Shown in pieces: positions 54,960 to 64,000 of a DNA stretch of 64,000 bases; within the stretch, counting starts at the first letter, position 1, and each line of letters opens with the position of its first letter. Source of the stretch: Symsagittifera roscoffensis (taxonomy: Eukaryota; Xenacoelomorpha; Acoela; Convolutidae); assembly GCF_963678635.1 (NCBI RefSeq), contig NC_087070.1:32852695-32916694 (forward strand), read 5' to 3'. A program made the position numbers and the translations under genes. The notes under the pieces were generated by a model. The model did not search any database, had not been told where the DNA came from, and saw only the letters and a list, made by a program, of their open reading frames with translations.

Positions 54960-56486
54960 TTAATCCTTTTTTAAAATTTTATCTTTATTGGCATGATAAG
55001 GACAGTCTTTTACACTATGTTTCTTCAGGTTTTGTGTCTCATAGTCGGTCCTCATCGGCAAAGCGTAACCAAGTTTCTTTCCACGATGGATTGAAACCGT
55101 GGTGTCCAGTGTGTTCAATAACACACTGACACACAGTCCGTTTCGAGTTACCGAGAAGCTCCGGCCTAAAATCACTGAAATTTGACTGTTTGGATTCGGT
55201 ACCAAACAAACCTGTTTACTATCACTTAACGAATTCAAATTTCTCAGTCTAAAAATTGCTACTACCGCTTGTCCCGGCTGTAGTTTTACCTTTCTATCTA
55301 AAAAGATTGGTACCTTATTTTCACCTGTTATTATTCTATTATTTGGTCCCTTAACATACTTCCGGTCCGGATTTCTAATCCTTATTAGACTGTTGTTCAA
55401 GTCAATCATCACGTCGAAATTCCTGACAAAATCTCTGCCCAAGATGAATTGGTCGGAGTCATCCAGATTCTCTACTACCAGGAAGCTCATCCAAAGATCC
55501 CGTCCTCCCATGTGGAGGACTGTTATTGGTGTTCTTCCGGCTATTTAAATTGCTCCTCGATTGGCCGCAGCCAGTCGGAGATTCTTCGGAATTAGATCTT
55601 CCCTCGTGAAGCCCATTCTTTCCCAAGTTTTTATCGACATCACGCTCACTAACGCTCCTGTGTCCAGAAGCCCCGTGACTCCGATTTTCTTTCCGTCGGT
55701 GTCGAGCAGATGTGCAGTCACATCTGCTTTGTATCCGATGTGTACTGCGTCTAGCTCCATCGTGGCGTCATGGCCTATCCGGCGGACTTTGAGTTCCTCT
55801 TCACCCAAATAGATCTGCCCTATCTGGTCACTGTCTGTTGTTACATATGTCCTAGTGTAGATACTGATTCCATCTACGTTCAGCATCACTTGATACGGTC
55901 CATAGACTTCCACGTAGCGCCCATGAAGCTTCTTTATGCGAGGGCCACCAGTTGTTAGTAGTGCTCGCACAGCTCTTGACTCAGTGGGTGGCTCCACCTG
56001 CCTCAGATAATCTGCATATGTGTCCAAATGCATCAAAGTGAACTCTGATGGTTCACTCAGATTTCTCATTACCTGGTGTCCCGCTACCGAGATTATTGAC
56101 TGTATTTTGCTTCCTTGTGGCACCATACCGAACCTCTGCCCGGAGATCACATTAAGTTTCCTGCTCAAACTACTTGGTGCTTTTGTTTCTTCGACTGCTG
56201 TTGCCTGGAAGGTATTCAGCTTCTCCTGTAGTTTCTCATTTTCCAATTCGAGCTTCACCTTTTGTTCGATCTCCTTCGTTACCAATTCCTGCTGGACTCT
56301 ATTTAGAGCATCCCTCGCGGCTGCCCTATAATCATTCTTGAAGTCATCCGCCGCGGTCATCGGTTCCGGTTCACATGTCTCTTCCGTTACCGCCTGCATC
56401 TTCTTCGTTGCCAGCTCTTGCGGTTTTTCTTTTGTGCGCGCCTCCGCTTCACTCAATAGGCGAGCCTTGCTGGTTTTCACACCCAA
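54960..56486 (-). pseudogene. Protease region of the giant element
   Basis: Aspartic protease that would process the polyproteins. The catalytic LLDTGALVSVMS has DTGA at 55,653-55,667. The second conserved element FILGRDFVRNFDVMIDL lies about 60 residues on. The two halves are in one register, split by TAA 55,545-55,547 between the active-site half and the ILGRD half. About 260 residues precede the active site, including a long coiled stretch (LENEKLQEKLNTFQ). The frame joins upstream to nucleocapsid through TAA 56,493-56,495. Downstream, reverse transcriptase is in the +1 register, with the change around an A6GG tract near 54,960. Confidence 0.82.
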
Positions 56487-56492
56487 TAAAGA

Positions 56493-57436
56493 TTATTCAT
56501 GCCTTGGATGCTTGATGTCTGCTATAGCATCCCAGAATTGCGGACAATCCGTTTTAAAATAACCTTCCAAGTTGCAAAAGAAACACCTCGGGCCTAATTT
56601 TGCAATTACTCCTCTCATGAAATCTTCGTGGTCGACTTCTGACGCATCTTCGTCCTCGAGGCTAAAGCCTATTGCGTTCATGCCCTGTTTGTAAGTTGGG
56701 CATGCTGACACATGATGGTCCGTCGAACTGCAATTTGCACAAGAGCGTCTCTTGTCCATATCGTCCCTCGGTTTATACCAGTTGATCCCTTGTTTTGCTG
56801 GTCCGTTGTTAAAATTGCCATAACTGTTCTTGTAATATCCAGATCTCGATGGAGGCTTCAGCAAAAGATATTCCTTTGACTTGAGTCTCAACTCCTCTGG
56901 TGTTGGCGCATTGGTTGATAGTGGTGGTAATGTGTTGCTAACATTATTCGAAGTTCATCATTCTTCACACCATCGATGAATTTTGAGGCTACTGCCAGGT
57001 TCATTCACCTGTTGGACTCGTCCGGTTGGCTGCGCCTTCTTAGCATCTCCAAATCGTCTAGAAACTTGTCTATCGTCTCATCTTCTCGTTGCCTCCGTTT
57101 CTTGAAGCGCATCATTGCCTTGTGCCCCTGCACCCCTGATCCAAAACAATTTAACAAGATTTCTTCTCAGCTGTGTCCCGCTGGTATTGCTTTTTGGCCA
57201 TCACACAGTTTAGGACTGTCCCTTCCCAGTTGCTGGTGAGCGCACTCTTCTGGTTTCTTAAAGACTCTTCTGGACTTTTTACTACGTTCATTGGTTCTAG
57301 ATAACCTCGTAAGGAATGTCTCCAAAGACCTGTTTAGGTGTTCAAAGGCTGTGGCCATTGCTGTAGCATCTCTTGAATGCCCCGCTTGAGTATCATGATA
57401 AGGGTTCTGTATTTGGTACATCCCTTCTATCCGCAT
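56493..57436 (-). pseudogene. Gag capsid and nucleocapsid of the giant element
   Basis: The capsid core lies at about 57,130-56,940, reading AMMRFKKRRQREDETIDKFL and NLAVASKFIDGVKNDELR, the standard retrotransposon Gag pattern. It is interrupted by a TGA at 57,005-57,007. Two zinc knuckles follow. CANCSSTDHHVSAC (56,741-56,700) is a perfect Cys-Cys-His-Cys knuckle. CFFCNLEGYFKTDC (56,585-56,544) has Tyr in the His position. Frameshifts separate 57,436-57,167, the core and the nucleocapsid. Virus-like-particle formation and RNA packaging are the family roles. Confidence 0.8.
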
Positions 57437-58241
57437 CGCCGGGATTGTTTCTTCCTTGGCTCGCGTGACTCATCCCTGGGCTTGCATGACTCCTGTTCCT
57501 GGAATCACCTCTCCCAGTCGCATGTGTGCCTTGCGCCGGTCGTTCGTTTGAAGTCTGTCTATTGCCAGCTGAACTTCCTCTGAAGTTTGGGCCCCATGTT
57601 ATATTATCCCCTGTGGCATAGCCTGCTGAACTGCCCCTACCTCTAGTGGATCCATATGTCCTTCTCCTATCTTGTTGGTCATTGATGTTCACTCTCGGCT
57701 CCCTGCTGGGTCCTCCCGAGTTCGGTTCCCCTTCTCTTGGTCCACTCCTGCTGCCTAGTAGCTCGTCCAACTTGACCATGATAGCCTGAGTTCGCCTCTC
57801 CATCATCGCATCTATCTTTTTGTCAAGATTTCCAAGAGTCTGCTCTTGTTGAGTTCTTAACTTCTCCATGTCGTCTCTCAATCGTGACTATCTCCGTTCC
57901 GCTTCCCTTTTCATTCGCGACAAGTTCTTCGCCAAGTGTTCATCCGTTCTTTCCTTCAAGCGTTTTTCGCTTCTACCAACTTGTCTATTGCGATTTATTT
58001 CTTCCCGCAGAGTTTCTCTCTCGATGTGGACTGCTCTTTCTAGTTCACTCATTCTTATGGACATCTGTTCATTCTGTTCTCCTATGCTGCCCACTATGTT
58101 GATCAAGGCTTCTTCAATTGATACTCCGTTGTCCACTAGTGGTGTCACAAGTGGCGGTGTCACCCTGTCGATCCCAGGTAGTTTGGTGCTGGTCGAAATT
58201 CGGGCTTTGATTCTCTGCCTCGACGTCTTTTCATTATCCAT
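57393..58241 (-). CDS. Gag N-terminal coiled-coil region
   Basis: Two frames in one register, split by a TAG at 57,888-57,890. The first (from ATG 58,241) ends in a long charged helix (ELERAVHIERETLREEINRN). The second starts in the middle of that helix (RDDMEKLRTQQEQTLGNLDK) and passes into a Gly/Arg/Ser-rich disordered tract (RRRTYGSTRGRGSSAGY). Coiled coils ahead of capsid are common in large Gag proteins and drive multimerisation. It enters the capsid frame by a shift near 57,400. Confidence 0.55.
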
Positions 58242-59039
58242 CTCTGGATCCGCCGGTGCGTTGCTTAGCCCTGTTTCTACTCTCCTCAGTTCTCATTTCC
58301 AAATTCGTCGTACTCACAAAGTCGCCTGACTTGCCTGATGTTTTTGTGGTTTTGCTTTTTGTCCTCACTACACCAAATTGGTCCATGGTGCCATTCCCTT
58401 CGTCAGTGTATGCTTCATTCTCCTGAGTCGAACTATTGAGGCTGACTCGAGATCCAGAGTCAACTTGCTCGTCATCGTCCTCTTCTTCCTCCTGGGATTC
58501 TCATTCATCGCCTGTACCCGCTCCATGGTAAATGTTAAGTTGTTTCCGAAAGTGTTCTTCACTCTCTCTGAAAACGATGAGGACGTTGCCTGTTTCTCCG
58601 TCACGCCTGCCATCATGGTGTTGTCTGTGGGAGACCTTCTAGTTGCCACAATTTCAGTAGAGATGTCGGACAGTTCCGACATCTCCTCTCGGTCCAGTGT
58701 CCCGGTTGAAGTGGCAAAATTTTGGCCTTGTTCTACCGGAGTAGAATCACTCGCCAGCCTTCTGTTTCCTCTCCCCTCCGGTCCATGTATTTCCCGGTTC
58801 TCATTCATGGCCTGGTCCGGACGGACCTCCACTTCTAGCATTGCTTTTCGCTCTTCTGAGGGCTTTTGACTCCTAGTCTTGACCATTCTGCCTGAAACTG
58901 TCTCCTCATTGTCGGTCCGGGATCGTGTGATCCTTTCCACAAAAGGGTCGGTCATTGCCCTTCTCTGTTTCTCAGGTAAGAATTTCCTGGAGCTATCACC
59001 TAGTTTAGGTATACTTGACTTGTCTAGACTCATATTCAA
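58242..59039 (-). CDS. First frame of the giant element, Gag leader protein
   Basis: The best start is ATG 59,033 (MSLDKSSIPKLGDSSRKF), six bases inside the open frame. It encodes a polar, disordered protein of about 220 residues with a MVKTRSQKPSEERKA basic patch and a STEIVATRRSPTDN tract. A register change near its end continues coding as TKTSGKSGDFVSTTNLEMRT up to a TAA that overlaps the next ATG (58,241). No domain recognised. A consensus splice donor GTAAGT lies 20 bases upstream. Confidence 0.5.
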
Positions 59040-59052
59040 TTTACCGCTTCTT

Positions 59053-59058
59053 ACTTAC
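59053..59058 (-). promoter_or_regulatory. Candidate 5' splice donor upstream of gag
   Basis: On the minus strand TATAGTAAGTAAG contains a perfect GTAAGT, placed between the leader and the gag ATG. Together with the acceptor near 49,349 it would remove gag-pol and bring the accessory ATG to the 5' end of a spliced mRNA. Confidence 0.4.
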
Positions 59059-61301
59059 TATACACTCAATTCGATTGCTAGTGTCCTTTTGATCTGACTA
59101 CTGATATTGATAACACAACACAATAAATTCCAAAAGTTTCTATTAAACATTGACCACGAATCGTTGTATGTTATAACGGTACAGCGTTTTTACAATTTAT
59201 TCACAATAATCGATTACTAGTTGTAAGATGTGAAGCTAGCACAGTATGATGATATCAGTCTATTTAAAAGATAGTGTTCTCACTACCCAATCAAGCACAA
59301 GTATTATTGATTTAAAACCAGAAATAACAAAATAAACTTGAATAATTTTTATGAAAAACGTATGTGTTTTGTACTTTTAGTCAGTCTCAGTATAATAGTC
59401 GAACTTGTTTTTAAAGAAAGAGCTTTCCCTGCTTGGTGCTGCACCAAACGGACAAAATTTTCGAAGGCAGTAATTTTCTCAAGTGGGCGTCTATTGCACC
59501 CACCGAGTCCTGTGTTACCTATCTGCCTTCGGACTGCCCGAGCTAGACCTACTAAAATCCTCAAGGCAATCACTTTTCTCAAAAACGTTTTGAATTTCAA
59601 TGTACACCAATGAGTTATACACTCTTTTTCTTTTTTTCAATTGAGACTTAGTGTCGCGAATATCCGAGTTTCGACCTGTTTTGTTCTGGTTTGGTTTTTT
59701 ATAAAAGGCAAGTTACCAGTGCAGTCACTGGTTCCCAGCCTATCTCTTAATAACCTAATACCTTTAACTAATTTCTTTTCTGTTGTCTTCTTAAGTTTTG
59801 ACAAAATAATACCCCTCCGGATTGGCAAAATTGGGACTCCACCTGATTGGTAAAATTTCGACCCCTCCGGATTGGTAAAATTTCGACCCCTCCGGATTGG
59901 GACCCCTCCGGATTTGTAAAGATAGCTTCTCAGAGGCTTTCTAAATTTCCAACCGATACCCTTCCGGATACGTTCTCCGATGCTATTATGCTGTTTGAAT
60001 CAACTGAGAAGGGTGTGTCGTCCTTCCCAAGACCCTTCCGGATTGAAGTTAAGACTCTTATTCGACGATTCACCCTAACGGTGAAGGGTCTTACCGCTAG
60101 CCTAATTTCGGCTCGACTAAGGTTTTCTGGTGCCCTTAGCCTTCCATTTTTGCTTAGAACAGCGTAAAATTGCCTTATCCAACCGTTTCTACCCTTTGGT
60201 AGGGGTGTAAGGGCTTTCCAATTTTTTTTTTCTGAAACGTGAAGGGTCTACCTTCCCGAATTGGTGAATTTGCTAAAAACAATCCTAAAAAATTTTCACG
60301 CTTACTTTTTTAAGAATTGATGTTTTTATTAGTAAGCTCAGCTAATTTGTGATCTAATGGTACCAAGATCAACTGGATCTGTCCAGTAGTTCCTAAGTTC
60401 TTAACCAAAGCGTCTTTTTTCTAAAGTCAAAAAATTTCTCACTTATAGGTTCCTCCTAACTTTTTTCGCAATTCTGTTCTTTTCGACATAAAATTTGTTG
60501 ATCCGAGCTCAGAAGGCCTATACTCTTCTAGTTCAATGCAAAAAACCCGATCTAAAACGCTCTCGCTGAAAAATTTTGCAAAAAACTATGCTATTTGGAC
60601 CCCTCCGGATTGATGAGGGGTCTTGTTAAGCTCGATTTCTCTGTAACCCGGAAAGTTATCGCCAAACGAGTTTTAAAAATTGTCGATTCACTAGTGGAAA
60701 TTGTGCGAGCAATTATTTTTACTGTCCTAACTCAAAAATTTCCCAAATTTTTAAGATTTTCTTATTTTATAGCGTTTCGTTTATTCAAAAATCACGAAAA
60801 TTCGGTTTTTGGTACCAAAATAGTTCTCACAACTTCTGAACTAAACTCAACCGGTTCTACCTATTATAATAGCACATACGATGTAACTCGCTAATTCACT
60901 GCTTTTTTCCGTTTCAAAAAATATCGCGATTTGTGGGGGGATCAAAATATCGCTATTTTGATCCTAAAAATCGGTCCGCTTACTGTGTGTTTCACTGAAA
61001 AACGATATAGGAGTATTAATATAGGCTGTATAAGTAATAATAATAGTAATACTATAGCCCTCCGGGTTTGTTCAATATCCGAATTAAGGTGCTTAACTCG
61101 GAAATTCGCAGTTCGGTGAAGGGTCACTACAGTGCAGCACTATCGAGCTGCCCACAGATTACTATCTTATTTTTTGTACCAAAAGGGATACAAAACTTGT
61201 TAATGATACCCAACAGCCGACTGTTGTTGTCGTTGAGCCCCTTCTTGTCACTCCTTGTACTAATTGCCGGATCAGTCTTCTTCGCTAATCCCGAGACCCT
61301 T
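59059..61301. other. Long leader or intervening sequence upstream of gag
   Basis: No gene that I can support. Frames are short and the larger plus-strand ones (around 60,595-60,894 and 61,068-61,421) lack motifs. No primer-binding site complementary to a tRNA end and no close copy of the 38,817 LTR is evident, so the 5' end of element 1 is unresolved. It contains the CCTCCGGATT repeats and ends at the LTR of element 2. Confidence 0.45.
59811..60041. repeat. CCTCCGGATT short tandem repeats
   Basis: ACCCCTCCGGATT begins at 59,811, 59,861, 59,886 and 59,902, and a decayed unit begins at 59,836, giving a 25-base period with one shortened unit. Variants ACCCTTCCGGAT follow at 59,958 and 60,032, and another full copy is at 60,599. 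The same core is in the LTR of element 1 at 39,283. Confidence 0.8.
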
Positions 61302-62891
61302 TGTAACATTCGCCCAAAGAGTACAAAGCGACGGAGCGTAGAAAAAGTACCTATTAACGACTGGCAGGCGTCAGTTACCTTAATCCTACTCGTTTTTCAC
61401 CGTATCGATCTTGCCAGTTGATTTTCTGGTCTGTTTAGGGCTAAGTAAAAAGTTACTATTTTTAGGCCATCAGTCAAACGACTTTTGACCAGCTTTCGTT
61501 TACATGCGAACACAACCACATAGGTGAGTCTCGGATCCTCAGTCTACGTGATTGCTATTAAAAACACGGCTCGAATACCCTATTTTAATATGTTTTTGGT
61601 GACAGTTCTATATTAAATCCGTTGGAGATGGATTGACCCTTTCCTCTTCCTACCTACTCATATTCTAAAATATCAATCAATACCGGTGTCAATTCAAAGT
61701 TCTATGGCATCAAAGTAGCTAAAAAGTTAGTTTACTACAGTCTTTCACCATATAACAGTCTCTGGGGGACCAAGCCTCCGCTTCCGTGTTCTCCTCGAGA
61801 TAACCTTGTTATCACTCCCAATTCGTGGCACGGGAGGGTACTGCTCTCCACCACCGAAGCCTCCTTTCCCACTATCTTCTTTCACTAAGGATCTTATCGT
61901 GCGTGACTGTCACGATAAAAGGCTTCGTTTTTCCGTGTTCTCGTGTGACTGTTTTTCATTCTATTTGCTATTTGGTGTTGTTCTGACCTTTTCACCTTTT
62001 TTAGTCAAAATGGCCGTTTTTTCGTATTTCTGAGAAATATCCACCTGACGATCGAAATTTTAGAAATAGAAAATTTCAGAATACTTCGACCCTCCTTTCA
62101 AGCACTTTTCCGCTGTTAAGGCCTTTCCTCTCTAATTCGTGCTTCGTCGGAAGGTTGCGCTGTGCCAATCTGGCAGAATGGCACATACTCCCCGGACAGT
62201 TCCCATCAATGTCCCTATTGATTGCATAACACCGGGCTATCGTCAAGTAGTGTTCCAGTTCTCTATAATCAATCTTACAAATCGCATTAGGAAAGGAAAT
62301 CTATCTACTTCACCTCAACTCACTGCGTGTTCACAAATGGCGTCGTACTACATTTCACTGCCTTTCAACATTTTCGCAAAATTTGCACCATGAGGAGTGT
62401 CCTAGATAAAATTTCCTTTCTGACTACTTACGTCATCCTGCCATAAAACTTCTTTTCGATCTTGCTGATTAAAAAGTTGGGACGTGGCACGGCCACGCAC
62501 CCGTTAAAATATGTTAACGTCACTCACCAAGTAATTATTTAATTATGCGGTCCTCTTTGATATTAAAACTAAGAAACTCTGTGCTAGGAAAGTTAATGAG
62601 TTACTCGCCCTCTTCGAGCGAGTTTACCCCAACTTACGAGGTCGCCACACAGTGAACACGTGTCTTACAAAGGTTAAAAACATTAGTCGTGTTTAAATAG
62701 GTAAATATACTCACCTATGTTCTATATATATATACATAAGTAGCATAACTAAAAACTTCTTTCAACAATTTCAACAATTGCAACAATTTTCAATGTCTGG
62801 TCTGACAAAACTTAAACCAAACAAAAAGTTTAACAGTTTCAATAATCAAACTTGGTTGATTAGTTTAAGTTTTAACACACAAAGACAATCA
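61302..62891 (-). repeat. 3' LTR of a second giant element (element 2)
   Basis: Begins TGTAACATTCGCCC like the LTR at 38,817 and stays colinear with it for about 1.6 kb at perhaps 60-65 percent identity by eye. Shared landmarks include TTTTCACCGTATCGA, GACCCTTTCC, CAAAATGGCCGTTTTT, CACATACTCCCCGGACAG and ACTCTGTGCTAGGAAAG. It ends near GACAATCA just before a pyrimidine tract. Because its divergence matches that of the adjoining coding sequence, it belongs to the element on its right and not to element 1. Confidence 0.65.
62701..62712 (-). promoter_or_regulatory. Candidate TATA box of the element-2 LTR
   Basis: GAGTATATTTAC on the minus strand, at the position matching GAGTATATTTAAATAC in the element-1 LTR. 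Confidence 0.4.
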
Positions 62892-63013
62892 AGTTTTTCT
62901 CCCTCTCTCGCTCTCTTGTTTACGTCTTCACTTCTCCTTTTGTTTCCATCATCATAGGCTTCCGTGTTCCTAGACATATGACGCTTCGCGCGTTCATACA
63001 TCCATGATGTCAT
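62846..63013 (-). CDS. Tail frame after the conserved TGA (element 2)
   Basis: 55 codons from ATG 63,013, in the register of the preceding frame beyond its TGA. It begins MTSWMYERAKRHMS, matching element 1, then becomes a basic, charged stretch (DGNKRRSEDVNKRARE). It crosses the candidate polypurine tract at 62,893-62,919 and ends just inside the LTR. Readthrough extension or small separate product. Confidence 0.45.
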   Translation of the reverse strand: MTSWMYERAKRHMSRNTEAYDDGNKRRSEDVNKRAREGEKLDCLCVLKLKLINQV

Positions 63014-63025
63014 CACAGCACGGAA

Positions 63026-63979
63026 TCAAGGCATCAATCTTTGCATTGACCATATTCTTTCAATGGCTTTGGGTATTCTCAGAATCTTGCAGGTGGTTCT
63101 GAAAAGATCTAAGCTGCGGTTCATCTTTACGTTGCTTAGCTGATCAGGAGTCGGCACGGGCGTTTCCTGCTCACTTGTGCCCGCGTTGGCTTCTAACCAC
63201 CTCACCGCCAGCATGGCACTCACCACCACAATCGACACCTGTTGATTTTGATCGGGCAACCCCGTGGAGTACAACTCCTCCACGTCCCACACTAATACTA
63301 GATTCCCGCGTTTGGGGTACCACAACGTCTGCGCCAGGCAGTGGCAAGGATACTCCCCATGGGCCATTGGTATGTTCTTTCGGGTCCGATACCCTGAGGC
63401 TCCCAGCAACGGTTCCACTTCCATCAATTTTCTATGCACCTCGTCCTTTTCTTCTATGGTGGGGAATTCAGTGGGTAACGCTCCACTCGCCTTCTGCTTC
63501 TGGAATTCACTCACATTACCCTCGCTCAATCTCATGAACTCTTCACACACTACGTCTTGCAGCTCGTCTTCAGATCTTTTTGGGACGGCCCGAATGATCT
63601 TCGCCAATAAATCATACGACCTTACCGACATTCTGGCCAACCTCACGCACTTTGGCACAGAGAAGAGTTGGTCGACCAACACCTGCTGTGTCCTCGCATC
63701 CATCACCACCATGTGCGTAGGGTATCTACTATTGCAATATGGTGCAGAGCTCGAACCCACCAGATGTTTCGAGCCAGTAGGTCTATGATAGGCCTCACTA
63801 TCCTTCAAATTCAATTCATTTTCCAGAGCCTCTCGCCAGCCTCCGATCTTCTGCTCTGTCTGCAATGCTCCAGGGAATACTTCCACGCTGAGGGACGTCA
63901 CTAGCTCATGGGCACGCTCCAGGCGCTCAAGCGATTCTATCGAACTCGTCGTGCTACAAAATCCCAAGGCTGTGATCAA
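63026..63979 (-). CDS. Terminal accessory protein (element 2), partial at window edge
   Basis: An uninterrupted frame of at least 317 codons that runs toward the right edge of the window. Its first in-window Met is probably not the true start, since homology to element 1 begins upstream of it. It is colinear with 40,848-41,853. Shared blocks are SVEV(F/Y)PG(A/V)LQTEQK, DQ(L/V)FSVPKCVRLARMS and NLVL(V/I)WD, with a conserved EYPCHCL/EFPCHCL. The C-terminus (SLDLFRTTCKILRIPKAIE) is intact here but frameshifted in element 1. No known family, signal peptide or membrane segment. It ends at a TGA shared with element 1. Confidence 0.7.
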   Translation of the reverse strand: MITALGFCSTTSSIESLERLERAHELVTSLSVEVFPGALQTEQKIGGWREALENELNLKDSEAYHRPTGSKHLVGSSSAPYCNSRYPTHMVVMDARTQQVLVDQLFSVPKCVRLARMSVRSYDLLAKIIRAVPKRSEDELQDVVCEEFMRLSEGNVSEFQKQKASGALPTEFPTIEEKDEVHRKLMEVEPLLGASGYRTRKNIPMAHGEYPCHCLAQTLWYPKRGNLVLVWDVEELYSTGLPDQNQQVSIVVVSAMLAVRWLEANAGTSEQETPVPTPDQLSNVKMNRSLDLFRTTCKILRIPKAIERIWSMQRLMP

Positions 63980-64000
63980 GTTTACATCCGTTACCCCATG

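Noticed and set aside
54955..54975. Programmed minus-one frameshift at TTTAAAA between protease and reverse transcriptase
   Set aside because: The heptamer is present in the right register, but reverse transcriptase continues in the +1 frame, and minus one leads to a stop within a few codons. A +1 shift or an indel remains possible.
40506..59039. Alternative nuclear genetic code in which stop codons are sense
   Set aside because: All three stop types occur in frame at low density, UGG is the normal Trp codon, and frameshifts are also present. Element 2's 317-codon frame has none inside. Decay is the simpler reading.

Overview
This is a stretch of a draft animal (metazoan) genome assembly. 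It is AT-rich, carries a 200-base N gap at 2,572-2,771, and holds no recognisable host gene. Nearly everything that can be read is retrotransposon-derived, and almost all of it lies on the minus strand. The mix of Ty3/Gypsy-type elements, an envelope-like reading frame, a Copia-like Gag and a giant LTR element suggests an invertebrate. The sequence alone does not let me name the species.

Layout. (1) 1-1,760 holds broken Ty3/Gypsy gag-protease fragments. (2) 3,448-18,779 is built from nested tandem duplications: a 1,583-base unit present twice (3,448-6,613), and an older roughly 5.6-6.1 kb unit present twice (7,082-12,726 and 12,727-18,779). (3) An 11.25 kb segment is present twice in near-identical form (about 15,614-26,848 and 26,857-38,101), with only three single-base differences noticed plus a G-run of 11 versus 20. 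Each copy holds a decayed minus-strand LTR element: Copia-like Gag, Gypsy-like Gag and nucleocapsid, reverse transcriptase with YVDD, RNase H, integrase zinc-finger remnant, and an envelope-like open frame. (4) At 38,817 a much GC-richer element begins inside the gag zinc-knuckle region of a further partial copy of that decayed element.

The 38,817-59,039 region is the main discovery candidate: a giant Ty3/Gypsy-type element read right to left. It starts with a Gag region (about 59.0-56.5 kb). Then come protease, reverse transcriptase/RNase H, a long linker insert, integrase and a post-integrase extension, down to 49.66 kb. After a 390-base AT-rich spacer there is about 8.8 kb of further coding sequence (49.27-40.5 kb). 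This accessory block includes an SGNH (GDSL-type) hydrolase with all three signature blocks, a second SGNH-like domain, and several large products I cannot assign. A splice donor just upstream of gag and an acceptor just upstream of the accessory block suggest a spliced mRNA, in the manner of env genes. The copy is damaged by about two dozen in-frame stops and several one-base frameshifts, yet the coding frame is largely preserved between them.

At the right edge (61,302-64,000) lies the 3' end of a second, diverged member of the same family: a related LTR beginning with the same TGTAACATTCGCCC, and an intact 317-codon frame homologous to the last product of the first element. Two independent copies with the same terminal gene show that the accessory block belongs to the element and is not captured host sequence at one site.
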